Positions 1 to 8,487 of a stretch of DNA of 64,000 bases are shown here, piece by piece. Source of the stretch: JAACFF01 sp963807975 (GTDB taxonomy: Bacteria; Chloroflexota; Anaerolineae; Promineifilales; Promineifilaceae). Within the stretch, counting starts at the first letter, position 1. The number at the start of each line of letters is the position of its first letter. A program made the translations under genes and the position numbers. The stretch spans positions 2,418,001-2,482,000 of the forward strand of contig CAWEDV010000001.1 of assembly GCA_963807975.1 (NCBI GenBank), in the 5' to 3' direction. The notes under the pieces are model-generated. The model saw nothing but the letters and a program-made list of their open reading frames with translations, was not told the origin of the DNA and made no database searches.

Positions 1-23
1 AGTGGAACGTCATAGTTCATAAA

Positions 24-171
24 AACCTGGACCTTGTAGCAAGAATGTGGGCTTGAATGAGTAAGGTCCAGGTTGTTCCCACCTAGGGGAATATATTGCT
101 AAGCATAACCGGCAGTTATGAAGAAGCTGTGAAGAAACTATAATCGAGTTATGGGGACCCTCGTTCAGCTT
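24..171. other. Possible structured RNA or leader of unknown class
   Basis: A perfect 12-bp inverted repeat (AACCTGGACCTT at 24-35 and AAGGTCCAGGTT at 63-74) encloses a 27-nt loop. It is followed by a short TTCCC/GGGAA hairpin at 76-89 and by GAAGCTG/CAGCTTC arms near 123-171. No reading frame of note crosses it. This could be a small RNA, the 3' end of an upstream transcript, or a leader. I do not recognise tmRNA, RNase P or 6S RNA consensus blocks with certainty. Confidence 0.3.
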
Positions 172-198
172 CGCCTACACACCCTTTTAAACATTATG

Positions 199-227
199 TT
201 GACTTACAGCTCTAGAGGTATTACAAT
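199..227 (+). promoter_or_regulatory. Sigma-70-like promoter of the LysM lipoprotein gene
   Basis: TTGACT at 199-204 and TACAAT at 222-227 are separated by exactly 17 bp. The pair lies about 43 bp upstream of the LysM gene start and is a close match to the housekeeping consensus. It probably drives the LysM-NUDIX pair. Confidence 0.6.
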
Positions 228-269
228 ACTTTCAGGTTAAGCGCTCAGTAGTTAGCAAGGAGGCTTGAT

Positions 270-902
270 GTGATGCGCAGTAAACGATATTTGATTGGGT
301 TAGTGGCAATGCTTGTCACCATGCTCACCCTTGCCGCCTGTGTCCGCCCCGTTCCTCAGCCCGACCCTACCCCTATTCCTGAAGTCGATCCTGGTTTGGT
401 CATGACCCAACTACCTCTCCAGCCTGATCAGTTTCCAACGCCGGTAGATGAAACCTTACCGGTGGCGACCCCCGCGCCTGCAGAACCTACTGTCGCCGTA
501 CCGCCAGTGGAGGAACCAGCGCAGGATCAAATACATGTCGTTCAACCTGGCGACACTCTGTTTGTCATTGCCTCTCAATACGGCGCTACCATTGATTCCA
601 TCATCATCGCCAATGACATCCAAAATCCCGACGCCCTGGAAGTAGGCCAAGAACTTCTGATTCCCGCCCCAGGTAGTGAGGTTGTCCCTCCAACAGCCGA
701 AGTTGTTGCCGGTGAAACACCGGAAGCGACACCAGGCAGCGGTGCTGGCGAAGGCACACATGTGGTACAAGCCGGCGAAAATCTTTATCGCATCGGGTTG
801 AAATATGGCTGCTCAGTCGAACAAATGGCGACTGCAAACGATATCATCAATCCATCCCACATCGCCATCGGGCAAATCTTGCAGGTCCCCGACTGCAGCT
901 AG
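270..902 (+). CDS. LysM-domain lipoprotein
   Basis: Predicted secreted lipoprotein that binds glycan (peptidoglycan-type N-acetylglucosamine polymers) at the cell surface. The N-terminus has a basic stretch, a hydrophobic helix and the lipobox LAAC with Cys24. A Pro/Thr/Glu-rich spacer follows, then two LysM modules near residues 88-132 (starting HVVQPGDTLF) and 163-207 (starting HVVQAGENLY). A strong AAGGAGG at 257-263 serves either GTG at 270 or the ATG directly after it. The promoter at 199-227 reads into it, and the NUDIX gene starts 10 bp after its stop, so the two are probably co-transcribed. A related LysM protein lies at 20261-20719. The exact wall target is unknown. Confidence 0.85.
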   Translation: MMRSKRYLIGLVAMLVTMLTLAACVRPVPQPDPTPIPEVDPGLVMTQLPLQPDQFPTPVDETLPVATPAPAEPTVAVPPVEEPAQDQIHVVQPGDTLFVIASQYGATIDSIIIANDIQNPDALEVGQELLIPAPGSEVVPPTAEVVAGETPEATPGSGAGEGTHVVQAGENLYRIGLKYGCSVEQMATANDIINPSHIAIGQILQVPDCS

Positions 903-911
903 CTCCCGTAA

Positions 912-1469
912 ATGAGTTCACCCAATAATGCACCCAAGATCGCCTGGCAGGGCGATTCTTGGCGGTTGCTTGTGCACAGCGTCCAATTTCCTGGCGGCCG
1001 CACCATAGAAAAAGGAAGCATCGAGCATCCAGGAGCAGTGGTGATTGTTCCATTACGCGATTCAAGCGCCGGACCGGAGATCATCATGCTGCGCCAATAT
1101 CGCCTGGCCCTGGATGAGACAATTCTTGAACTGCCAGCCGGCACTCGCGGCTGGCAGGAAGACTGGCTCGTCTGTGCCCAGCGCGAACTTCGTGAGGAGA
1201 CCGGCTTTCGCGCTGCTGAGCTTCAATCACTGGGCCACTGTTGGCCGGCGCCCGGTTTTTCCAATGAAATCATGGCCATTTTCCTGGCAACCGGGTTACA
1301 ATCTGATCCGTTGCCCCAGGATGGGGATGAAATCATTGCCACACAGCCGCTCATGTTAGACGATTTAGTCAAGATGGCCTTAAACGGGCAGCTGCAAGAT
1401 GCAAAGAGTGTCGTGGGCATACTGCGTACCGCCTTCTACCTTCAAGGCCACATCTCACCATCCACATAA
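912..1469 (+). CDS. NUDIX hydrolase, ADP-ribose pyrophosphatase type
   Basis: Cytosolic hydrolase of nucleoside diphosphates linked to another moiety, most likely ADP-ribose. The complete NUDIX box is visible: G-x5-E-x7-REL-x-EE-x-GF, with the helix QRELREETGF around residues 90-100, which holds the metal-binding glutamates. The upstream Pro-Ala-Gly pattern (ELPAGT) is typical of the ADP-ribose/sugar-nucleotide subgroup rather than MutT. The length of 185 aa fits that subgroup. The gene begins 10 bp after the LysM lipoprotein gene and is followed 35 bp later by a dehydrogenase gene on the same strand. The substrate cannot be fixed from sequence alone. Confidence 0.88.
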   Translation: MSSPNNAPKIAWQGDSWRLLVHSVQFPGGRTIEKGSIEHPGAVVIVPLRDSSAGPEIIMLRQYRLALDETILELPAGTRGWQEDWLVCAQRELREETGFRAAELQSLGHCWPAPGFSNEIMAIFLATGLQSDPLPQDGDEIIATQPLMLDDLVKMALNGQLQDAKSVVGILRTAFYLQGHISPST

Positions 1470-1504
1470 CAACAAATACAACCTAGCACAGTCGGGAGAA
1501 AACT

Positions 1505-2221
1505 ATGTTTGACTTTAGTGATCAAATAGTCGTCATTACCGGTGCGGCGGGTAATTTAGGCCGGGCCACAGCCTTCGCCTTTCACCACGCCGGCGCCAAA
1601 CTGGCTCTCGTCGATCGCCAGCGCCAGACCATCAAGGCCGTTTTCGGCGATGACATCCCTGAGGGAGAATACTGCATGCCTGTCGCTGCCGATCTGATGG
1701 ACGAGGATTCGGTGGCTCAAATGACAGCCAGCATCGTCGAACGCTTCGGCCGTATCGATGCCTTGGTCAATATTGCTGGTGGCTTTACCATGGGTCAAAC
1801 CGTCGCCGAAACGCCGTTGAACACCTGGGAGTTTATGCTCAACCTGAACGCCCGAACTGTATTTCTGGTCGGCCGGGCTGTTCTCCCACACATGGTTCAA
1901 CAGAACAGTGGTCACATCGTAAGCATCGCTGCCCGTGCCGCCCTAGCCGGCAAGGCAAAGATGGCCCCTTATATCGTTTCCAAGAGCGCTGTCATAAGAT
2001 TGACCGAGAGCATGGCTGCAGAAATGAAAGAGCACAATGTCAATGTCAACTGCATTTTGCCCGGGACCATTGACACAGCTCGCAACCGGGAAGAAATGCC
2101 CAATGCCGATTTCAGCAAATGGGTCACGCCCCAAGCCTTGGCCGATGTCATCCTTTTCCTCTCCTCCAATTCAGCTCGCGCCATCAATGGGGCGGCTATC
2201 CCAGTTTATGGAAGGAGTTAA
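1505..2221 (+). CDS. Short-chain dehydrogenase/reductase (SDR)
   Basis: Classical-size SDR of 238 aa with an NAD(P) Rossmann fold. The glycine-rich loop TGAAGNLGRA is near residue 12, the NIAGG strand motif near residue 88, and the catalytic pair Tyr-x3-Lys appears as YIVSK near residue 158, preceded by a serine-containing strand (HIVSIAARAAL). The C-terminus is short, consistent with a compact classical SDR. A GGGAG ribosome site precedes the ATG. The neighbours (NUDIX upstream, peroxiredoxin downstream across a repeat region) give no substrate clue. Confidence 0.88.
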   Translation: MFDFSDQIVVITGAAGNLGRATAFAFHHAGAKLALVDRQRQTIKAVFGDDIPEGEYCMPVAADLMDEDSVAQMTASIVERFGRIDALVNIAGGFTMGQTVAETPLNTWEFMLNLNARTVFLVGRAVLPHMVQQNSGHIVSIAARAALAGKAKMAPYIVSKSAVIRLTESMAAEMKEHNVNVNCILPGTIDTARNREEMPNADFSKWVTPQALADVILFLSSNSARAINGAAIPVYGRS

Positions 2222-2335
2222 GAGTGGCGTGTTACAGGTGGCAGGTGGGCAAGTAGGCAGGCGGTAAGTAACATTCACTATTCATCGCTTACTGCCCACT
2301 GCCTACCACTCACTGCTTACCGTTCACACATAACA
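2222..2335. repeat. Low-complexity dispersed repeat with imperfect inverted arms
   Basis: After the SDR stop the sequence is built from variations of GGCAGGTGGGCAAGTAGGCAG and then CACTGCCTACCACTCACTGC, so the left part is roughly the reverse complement of the right part. Short echoes of the same GCAGTGAGCAGT words occur at 50975-50995. No coding potential is seen. It looks like a decayed intergenic repeat. Confidence 0.5.
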
Positions 2336-2424
2336 TACAACCAGCATGAGAACCCTTTCCAACAGCCACAATCTGTAGTAAGAATAGAATCATAAAACAA
2401 ACACATACCAAAGAGGAGTAAATA

Positions 2425-2883
2425 ATGGCCCTAAAAGTTGGCGATAAGGCACCCCAATTCGCCCTTCAATCAGATGAAAACGAAACCGTGAATCTGTCCG
2501 ATTTTCTCGGGCAGCGTGTATTGATATTCTTTTACCCAAAGGCAGATACACCCGGCTGCACTACCCAGGCCTGTGGTTTTCGCGACAATTTCCCGACCAT
2601 TAACGGTGCCGGCGCTGTAGTTCTGGGTATCAGCCCTGACGATGTTGCTGCCTTGGCCAAATGGCGGGTCAAGGTCAATCTCCCTTATAACCTGCTGTCC
2701 GATGAAGATCATGCCGTGTCTGACGCCTATGGCGTGTGGGGTGAGAAGAAAATGTACGGCCGTTCCTATATGGGCATTATCCGTAGTCACTTCGTAGTCG
2801 ATGCCGAAGGGAATCTGGAAGATGTACAGTATAAAGTCAGCCCTAAAAAAAGCATTGAATTAGGCCTGAAGCAGTTAGCCTAA
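2425..2883 (+). CDS. bcp: Peroxiredoxin, BCP/PrxQ family
   Basis: Thiol peroxidase that reduces hydrogen peroxide and organic hydroperoxides in the cytosol. The active-site stretch KADTPGCTTQACGF, near residues 38-51, holds the peroxidatic Cys and, five residues later, the resolving Cys typical of PrxQ enzymes. The length of 152 aa is standard. RSHFVVDAEG near the C-terminus is the conserved substrate-site Arg strand. AAGAGGAG stands just upstream of the ATG. The gene appears monocistronic: a repeat region lies upstream and a rho-independent terminator follows at once. The electron donor is probably a thioredoxin, not seen here. Confidence 0.93.
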   Translation: MALKVGDKAPQFALQSDENETVNLSDFLGQRVLIFFYPKADTPGCTTQACGFRDNFPTINGAGAVVLGISPDDVAALAKWRVKVNLPYNLLSDEDHAVSDAYGVWGEKKMYGRSYMGIIRSHFVVDAEGNLEDVQYKVSPKKSIELGLKQLA

Positions 2884-2887
2884 GCGC

Positions 2888-2926
2888 AAGAAACCCGGTT
2901 TGATGCAAAAAAACCGGGTTTCTTTT
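2888..2926 (+). terminator. Rho-independent terminator after bcp
   Basis: AAGAAACCCGGTTT (2888-2901) pairs with AAACCGGGTTTCTT (2911-2924) and the arm continues into TTTT. It lies between the convergent bcp and lplA genes. The arm sequence AGAAACCCGG recurs in the elements at 49338-49396 and 58208-58270. Confidence 0.8.
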
Positions 2927-2927
2927 A

Positions 2928-3911
2928 CTAGTAAATCAATTCCACGAACGCTTCAAGACTCAAGGCCCCGGGGAATAGTTCAAGCTCCAGCGGACGCAGC
3001 GCAGCAAACAAATCATCCGCATCGTAACGCACATCCTGCAAGGCATCGTTTAAGGAGACGATTGCCTGTGGGCTGAAGAATTTCCCCATATCCTCAATTT
3101 GTCGAATCAATCCTTTTTCAACTTGTATGCGCAGATCAAGCTTTCCACCAGGATATTGTGCGCGCTTCACGGCCGTAAAGCGCGGTGAACGACCGATATT
3201 CCACTCCCAATCATGGTATCGCTCCACGCTGATTTTGCGGATTTGATCCCAATCCTGGCCACTGAGCTGCAAACTTGGCACTTCTCCCGGTCCAAAGATA
3301 CCGGTCAAGATCGCCCCTTTTAGATCAGCAATGGTCCACCCTTGCGGCAGCAGTTCGCGAATATTACGCACGGAACTGCGCACCGACTGCACTGCCCTTG
3401 ACTCAAATTGCCCTTGGCCAGGATCAATCGCCCTGGACAGCGCTCCTAATTCCGTGTCATACAATATCGTACCGTGGCTGAACATCCGCCCCCGGCTTGC
3501 ATACTGTGCATTGCCGGAAATTTTCTTGTCGCCGACAACAATATCACTGCGCCCGCGAAACTCCGCTGCCGCCCCGTGCTCGCGCAAAACGCAAATGATT
3601 GGCTCTATGACCCGTTCAAACTTATGTAGATCCGCCTGCCCCGGTGTAATAAAGCTGTAATTCAGATTGCCAAGATCATGGTAAACCGTTCCCCCGCCCG
3701 ATAAACGCCGCACCAGATGGATAGCTTTATTTTTGATCAATGCGGGATCGATCTCTTCGAAAACGTTTTGATTACGGCCGATAATTACCGCCGGCTCATT
3801 GACATAGAGCAGCAGCAGCGGTTCAGCCACTTCACTCTGGCGCAGCAAATACTCTTCTAGCGCCAGATTGAGACGCGGATCAGTTACATCATGATTATCA
3901 ACAAAAAGCAT
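2928..3911 (-). CDS. lplA: Lipoate-protein ligase A
   Basis: Activates lipoate with ATP and attaches it to the lysine of lipoyl domains in 2-oxoacid dehydrogenases or the glycine cleavage H protein. The 327-aa length and motif order match the LplA family: RRLSGGGTVYHDLGN near residues 69-83 (lipoyl-AMP site), then KKISGNAQY near residue 129 carrying the catalytic lysine, and a C-terminal accessory domain from about residue 250. The start ATG at 3909-3911 has a GAGGGG site upstream. It is transcribed divergently from the rhomboid gene and convergently to bcp. No lipoyl acceptor protein is encoded nearby. Confidence 0.92.
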   Translation of the reverse strand: MLFVDNHDVTDPRLNLALEEYLLRQSEVAEPLLLLYVNEPAVIIGRNQNVFEEIDPALIKNKAIHLVRRLSGGGTVYHDLGNLNYSFITPGQADLHKFERVIEPIICVLREHGAAAEFRGRSDIVVGDKKISGNAQYASRGRMFSHGTILYDTELGALSRAIDPGQGQFESRAVQSVRSSVRNIRELLPQGWTIADLKGAILTGIFGPGEVPSLQLSGQDWDQIRKISVERYHDWEWNIGRSPRFTAVKRAQYPGGKLDLRIQVEKGLIRQIEDMGKFFSPQAIVSLNDALQDVRYDADDLFAALRPLELELFPGALSLEAFVELIY

Positions 3912-4033
3912 CAGTGCAACCCCTCACCAGGATATACGTATTCCTTATTACCGTAGCTGATTAGAGGTACCGCGGCAACAACTAGCACAGCAGCCATTCT
4001 TCCGCTAACATCGCATACTGTGGAGCAAGCTTT

Positions 4034-4621
4034 ATGAGCCAAGACGACGAACTCAATGAAATCGGGCAGACTCTGCGCACTCAGGCCATCATCCTCGGCG
4101 GTTTTATCCTCTTCATCTGGATCGTGGAGCTGATTGATCTCGCTTCGGGCAGCCATCTCGATCAATTTGGCATCGTCCCCCGCCAGATAAGCCGCCTGTG
4201 GAGCATTGGCGCAGCCCCTTTTCTCCATGTCGGATTCAGCCATGTCGCCGCCAACACCATTCCGTTCCTGGTCCTGGGCTGGTTTGTCTTGCTGCGCGGC
4301 GCGAAGACCTTTTTCTTCGTCACCATATTGGTCATTCTCGTCAGCGGCTTTGGTACCTGGCTCATCGCCCCGTCCGCTTCGATTCACCTAGGCGCCAGTG
4401 GATTGGTCTTCGGCTACTTTGGCTATCTCCTGCTCCGCGGCTATTTTGAACGCAGCTATGAATCCATCATCTGGGCCATTATCGTAGCCACACTCTATGG
4501 CGGCCTGTTATTGGGATTGTTTCCCAGGAGCAACGGCATCTCCTGGCAAATGCATTTGTTTGGATTTATTGGTGGGGGATTGGCTGCCTATTTGCTAACC
4601 AACCGGCAGCCCCACTCGTAG
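4034..4621 (+). CDS. Rhomboid-family intramembrane serine protease
   Basis: Six-helix membrane protein of 195 aa that cleaves transmembrane segments within the bilayer. The family landmarks are present: HVAAN in helix 2 (oxyanion-side His and Asn), the catalytic serine motif GASGLVFG near residues 122-129, and the catalytic histidine in QMHLFGFIGG near the C-terminus. The ATG at 4034 has GGAG eight bases upstream. The stop codon lies inside a GTAGGGGCG palindromic repeat that separates it from the convergent tatC. The natural substrate is unknown. Confidence 0.88.
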   Translation: MSQDDELNEIGQTLRTQAIILGGFILFIWIVELIDLASGSHLDQFGIVPRQISRLWSIGAAPFLHVGFSHVAANTIPFLVLGWFVLLRGAKTFFFVTILVILVSGFGTWLIAPSASIHLGASGLVFGYFGYLLLRGYFERSYESIIWAIIVATLYGGLLLGLFPRSNGISWQMHLFGFIGGGLAAYLLTNRQPHS

Positions 4622-4656
4622 GGGCGCACCCCCGTGTGTGCCCTGCACACCCCTGT
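4618..4656. repeat. GTAGGGGCG-type short palindromic element
   Basis: GTAGGGGCGCAC followed by GTGTGTGCCC gives a GGGCGCAC/GTGTGCCC hairpin. It begins at the stop codon of the rhomboid gene. The same GTAGGGGCG head with a different inner stem is seen at 24679 and 47003, both at or just after gene ends. Confidence 0.55.
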
Positions 4657-4664
4657 ATCAATCT

Positions 4665-5432
4665 CTATGTTATAGCTACCGATCGTTCATATTGGCGCTG
4701 ACCAATACCGGCCAACCCAATACTCATCACATATAAGACCAGCAATGGAGCCATCGTCAGCAGCATCGTTACCGGATCAATTGAAGGAGTGATAATCGCC
4801 GCCAGGATGGCGATGGCGACGATGGCCATCCGCCACTGATCGCGCAAGTTCTGCGAAGTAATGACGCCGATACGGGCCACGAAATAGGCCACAATAGGCA
4901 GTTCAAAAGCGACCCCCATCCAAAAGACAAGACGCATCACAAAACTGATGTACTCCTGACCCGTCCATTCCGTCATAAATACTTCAGTCATGAAATTGGC
5001 CAGGAAAAAAATAGCGGCAGGAGCAAGAATGAACCAGGCGAAAGAAATACCTAAGAGAAACAAAACGAGAGCACTGGGGATAAAAATGTAAATGTAGCGA
5101 CGTTCCCGCTCCGTGGTGCCTGGGGAAATAAAGAGCCAAAATTGAACCAGGATGACAGGCATGGCAATGACCGCCCCGGCCATCAAAGAGACTTTGAAGT
5201 AGGTTTCCAAACCCTCCGTTGGTCGCAGGGTCTGCAAGGTGGCTTGCTCGCCTATGCTGTTCGAATAAGGGATAAGGAGAAAATCGAGTAAGTTTTGGGC
5301 AAAAAGGAAACTAAAAATGGTGGCGATAACCAACGCCAGCGCCGACCAAACGAGACGTTTTCGCAGTTCGTTCAGGTGTTCCAACAACGTGAAACGGGCA
5401 TCTTCATCTTCCGTGGCAGCAGCTTCACTCAT
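4665..5432 (-). CDS. tatC: Sec-independent protein translocase TatC
   Basis: Central membrane subunit of the twin-arginine translocase that recognises the RR signal peptide with TatB. Six hydrophobic segments are visible, and the N-terminal cytosolic motif LLEHLNELRKRL (residues 17-28) is the signature with the conserved Glu and Arg residues. The length of 255 aa is standard. Its ATG overlaps the stop of the upstream tatB-like gene by 4 bp, so translation is probably coupled. The order is tatA-tatB-tatC on the minus strand. It exports folded, often cofactor-bearing proteins. Confidence 0.95.
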   Translation of the reverse strand: MSEAAATEDEDARFTLLEHLNELRKRLVWSALALVIATIFSFLFAQNLLDFLLIPYSNSIGEQATLQTLRPTEGLETYFKVSLMAGAVIAMPVILVQFWLFISPGTTERERRYIYIFIPSALVLFLLGISFAWFILAPAAIFFLANFMTEVFMTEWTGQEYISFVMRLVFWMGVAFELPIVAYFVARIGVITSQNLRDQWRMAIVAIAILAAIITPSIDPVTMLLTMAPLLVLYVMSIGLAGIGQRQYERSVAIT

Positions 5433-5908
5433 TCTTCAGGATCATCCGCAATTTCAAGGCGCGTGGGCAGTTTAACTGGGGCCGGGGGATCATCAGTATT
5501 TTCAAGCCCGGTTTCCGGAACTACCGGCACTTTATCATCCTTTTGCGGTTGCACGAATTTTGGCGGGGCGATGGTACGCTCAATTTCAGCCTTTGTATCA
5601 GCCAGCATCTTGCTGGCATCACTAGCCGCACCGCCGGTAACGGCCGTCAACTCCCCCTTCAGATCGTCAATCTGGCGTCGCAAATCCTGCATATCGCTCC
5701 AGGCACCCTTAAGCTCATTGTTCTCCCCATCCAAATCAAGTTCTCTATTGAGCTGGCGAATGAAAGTACGCGATATATTTTGTAGTTGGGACGTCGTACG
5801 TCCTAACCAGCGGGCTGTATGGCCGATTCGTTCCGGCCCCATGACCATACCGGCAATGATCAGAATCAAGACCAATTCTGGGGCGCCGATGCCAAAAAAA
5901 CTATCCAT
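5429..5908 (-). CDS. tatB: Sec-independent protein translocase TatB-like
   Basis: Single N-terminal membrane helix (about residues 8-22, PELVLILIIAGMVMGPERI) followed by a Gly-Pro hinge, an amphipathic helix and a long charged tail to residue 159. The Glu next to the helix start and the long tail favour TatB over TatA. The C-terminal third is Pro/Asp-rich and likely disordered. The gene directly abuts tatA (no spacer) and overlaps tatC by 4 bp. It should act in the TatBC receptor complex. Confidence 0.88.
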   Translation of the reverse strand: MDSFFGIGAPELVLILIIAGMVMGPERIGHTARWLGRTTSQLQNISRTFIRQLNRELDLDGENNELKGAWSDMQDLRRQIDDLKGELTAVTGGAASDASKMLADTKAEIERTIAPPKFVQPQKDDKVPVVPETGLENTDDPPAPVKLPTRLEIADDPEE

Positions 5909-6100
5909 TTACTCTTCAGTTTTTTCTTCTACGCTCTCGCCTTCTTCAGGATCATCCTGACCATCTTTCACGCCCTGGCGAAAAGCGCTGATGCCCTTGC
6001 CTAGTTCGCTGCCGACCTTGCTGATGCGTCCCACACCAAATACCAATAGCACGACCGCTAAGATTAATAAGAGTTCCGGCCAACCTAGACCACCAATCAT
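5909..6100 (-). CDS. tatA: Sec-independent protein translocase TatA
   Basis: Small pore-forming Tat subunit of 63 aa. One membrane helix (WPELLLILAVVLLVFG), then the FGxGRI hinge variant FGVGRISKVGSELGKG, an amphipathic helix and an acidic tail. The stop codon touches the start codon of the tatB-like gene. AAGGAGAG lies upstream of the ATG. It is the first gene of the tatABC run on the minus strand and follows the solute-binding protein gene after 141 bp. Confidence 0.92.
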   Translation of the reverse strand: MIGGLGWPELLLILAVVLLVFGVGRISKVGSELGKGISAFRQGVKDGQDDPEEGESVEEKTEE

Positions 6101-6241
6101 AATAATCTCTCCTTGTACTGTTCTTTAGCCCATTATACCAAAGATCAAACAGCCTTCCCTTATACTCATGGCCATTACCCGGGGTGCTGGCAACAATTCA
6201 ACCCCAGACCCACTTTCTCATGAATAATTTCTAAGGTGGAC

Positions 6242-7918
6242 CTAGGCCTGATCATCAACACAGCCAACGGTTACATCCCGGTAAAGTAAAATCCAGTCCG
6301 CCATGGTCAAATACCGGTCGCGCGGATTGTCGATCAGACCAATCTGCACACCCTCAACGCCATCGTTGACAGCATAGCTAGATACATGCTGGAAGAGCGT
6401 AAGTTCCGGCAGGTCCTCATCGTAATATCGTAAGAAGCTGTCGTAGAACGGCCGTCGCTCCCCTATCTCCCAATTTCGCCGCCCTTCCTCTAGTGCCTCA
6501 CTGGCCCGCCTCCGGTTCCATCCTGCAAAATTCTGTCCATCAAAAATCGCTTCCTGGCTCCAAAAATCATAAAGATCTGGATCTCCAGGTGGAGCAACCT
6601 CAACCAAAGCCACATCAAAATCACGATCGCGCAGCGCCTGCCGGTAACTGCGCCAATCTGAAAAGAGCGCTAACTGCGGGGCCGCGCCCAGTTTCGTCCA
6701 CTCATCAGCTATCTTTCCCGCCAGTTTGCGATTGGTCGGCGTATCATAAACCAGGAAACGCAGGACCATCGCCGCATCTCCATTGCGGCGCAATACTTCC
6801 CCTTCAGGCAGGGTCCAGCCCGCTGCATCAAGCCCAGTCGTGGCTGAAATAGGCCGGCTTTCATAAAGCGTCAGCATTCCCGGATTGGACGCCCAAGAAT
6901 CAGAGAGATAAGGGCCCGTCTGCAGCACACCCTGCCCATTGAGCGTTTCGTCAACCAGTATCTCCCGATCCAGACCGTAGGCCAAAGCCCTACGCACCTC
7001 CGCAGACTGCGTTGCCGGCGCTCCGCTGGAAGTCAGGTTAAAGAGCAGGCTTGTGTAGCGCGGTGCCACGGACGTGAAGAGGCGTGCTTGAGGCAAACTT
7101 GCCACCTCAGGCAGCATGGCAGGCGAGACGCTGTTAATAGCCTGGATCTCTCCCAGTTCAAACGCCTCCAACAGCGCCGGCTCATCAGCATAGAAGCGGT
7201 ACAACAGGTTGGCCACCCGAGAGCCTTCACGCCAGACAGTGGGATCGGGAGTCAATGACAAAGTACGATCCTGCTGCCAATTCTGTCCCGCCTCAATCAT
7301 AAATGGCCCTGTGCCTACCGGTTGTTGGTTAAACTCCGCATCAGGTAACGCTGCCGCCGGTATGCCTTGCAGCAGATGCGCAGGCATGATGCCCCTTGTA
7401 GTAGCATCCAGGAAGCCAGCATAAGGTTCCCGTAATTCAAACGCAATTTGATGCTGATCAATATGCCTGATCGCCACCGACTGCCAGAGCCGTCTTAACG
7501 ATGAACTGCCGGGGAACTCATCATCCTGCATCAAGCCATACGTTAAGGCCACGTCCGCAGCCGTAAACGGTTGGCCATCGTGCCAAAACACATCGTCTCG
7601 CAGAGTGAAGACGATTGTGCGACCATCTTCGCTTATCTGCCAGCTTTCGGCCAATGCGGGAACCAGCTCACCTTTCTCATAACGGGTTAGCCCGTCGAAG
7701 ACCAGGCTCGCTATTTCGCGATCAACCGGATTATTATCAGCAAGTAATGGATTTAAGTATTGGGGACTGCCGACCAACCCTTCGGCAAAGACACCGCCCG
7801 CGGCAGGCACACGCACAAAACAAAGCCCTGCCGTCTGCACCTGGAATGTAAGCAGAGCCAAAACCAAACCGAGTCCGGTTATCGCCAGCAAAAGCTGCCA
7901 ACGAATATCAAGTTTCAT
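6242..7918 (-). CDS. ABC transporter solute-binding protein, family 5 (peptide/nickel type)
   Basis: Extracytoplasmic binding protein of 558 aa in the DppA/OppA superfamily. An N-terminal hydrophobic helix (residues 8-25) anchors or exports it, and no canonical lipobox is seen. The mature part shows family-5 landmarks: SPQYLNPLLADNNPVDRE, the LVFDGLTRYEKG strand, LAESWQISEDGRTIVF, and VFWHDGQPFTAADVALTYG. It lies between secG and tatA with no permease or ATPase genes adjacent, so its transporter partners must be elsewhere, or it works alone. The ligand (oligopeptide, nickel, sugar) cannot be told. It reads in the same direction as secG and tat genes. Confidence 0.85.
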   Translation of the reverse strand: MKLDIRWQLLLAITGLGLVLALLTFQVQTAGLCFVRVPAAGGVFAEGLVGSPQYLNPLLADNNPVDREIASLVFDGLTRYEKGELVPALAESWQISEDGRTIVFTLRDDVFWHDGQPFTAADVALTYGLMQDDEFPGSSSLRRLWQSVAIRHIDQHQIAFELREPYAGFLDATTRGIMPAHLLQGIPAAALPDAEFNQQPVGTGPFMIEAGQNWQQDRTLSLTPDPTVWREGSRVANLLYRFYADEPALLEAFELGEIQAINSVSPAMLPEVASLPQARLFTSVAPRYTSLLFNLTSSGAPATQSAEVRRALAYGLDREILVDETLNGQGVLQTGPYLSDSWASNPGMLTLYESRPISATTGLDAAGWTLPEGEVLRRNGDAAMVLRFLVYDTPTNRKLAGKIADEWTKLGAAPQLALFSDWRSYRQALRDRDFDVALVEVAPPGDPDLYDFWSQEAIFDGQNFAGWNRRRASEALEEGRRNWEIGERRPFYDSFLRYYDEDLPELTLFQHVSSYAVNDGVEGVQIGLIDNPRDRYLTMADWILLYRDVTVGCVDDQA

Positions 7919-8023
7919 CTATCGCGTAATGTGCGGAATAATGCCGGTATTTTGTACAAAGCATCCCATGGCTCCCAAGGCCCATGAGACAGCGGCGGAT
8001 ATTACACCACCGCCAAAAATGAC

Positions 8024-8269
8024 TTAACCCCAGGCCAAGAAGGCCAGAATCGTATTGGCGAAGAAGAGGACGGAGACCACGATCGTCAGGCGGTGCATGG
8101 TCGCTTCAACACCGCGGCGGGTACGGAAACTGCCGCTGCTGTCACCACCGCCACCAAGGAACCCGCCCAGGTCCGATCCCTTCGTTTGCATGAGGACCAA
8201 TACAGTCAATACCACAGCCAATATGATTTCAATAATGCTCAAATAAGGCGCTAACGCTTGTAAGTTCAT
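8024..8269 (-). CDS. secG: Preprotein translocase subunit SecG
   Basis: 81-aa membrane protein with two hydrophobic helices separated by a Gly/Ser-rich loop. The motif VLVLMQTKGSDLGG followed by the FLGGGG loop is the SecG signature, and the second helix runs to the C-terminus. It assists SecYE and SecA during export through the Sec channel. It is downstream of recA past a terminator-like hairpin and 105 bp upstream of the solute-binding protein gene. Confidence 0.92.
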   Translation of the reverse strand: MNLQALAPYLSIIEIILAVVLTVLVLMQTKGSDLGGFLGGGGDSSGSFRTRRGVEATMHRLTIVVSVLFFANTILAFLAWG

Positions 8270-8305
8270 AGCAAATAAATCCCAGAAAAGATTTCTTATT
8301 CTCGT

Positions 8306-8333
8306 AAAAAAACACGGCTGTCCACAACCGTGC
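8306..8333 (-). terminator. Rho-independent terminator downstream of recA
   Basis: On the minus strand CACGGTTG and the matching CAGCCGTG form a short GC-rich hairpin (8313-8332) followed by seven T residues (8306-8312). It ends recA transcripts before secG. A second imperfect hairpin (TTCCCCG/CGGGGAA arms, 8442-8470) lies closer to the recA stop but lacks a T run. Confidence 0.65.
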
Positions 8334-8487
8334 TACAGGTGCCTACCAAATTCAGAATTATAGCATAGCAGGCATAGGCAAGCACGTCGAACCCTATTCT
8401 TTTGCTTTCAATATCCGCTAATGAAATAAGTGGCGCCCAACTTCCCCGAAAACTCGGGATTTCCGGGGAAATTATCTTCCTAGACTG

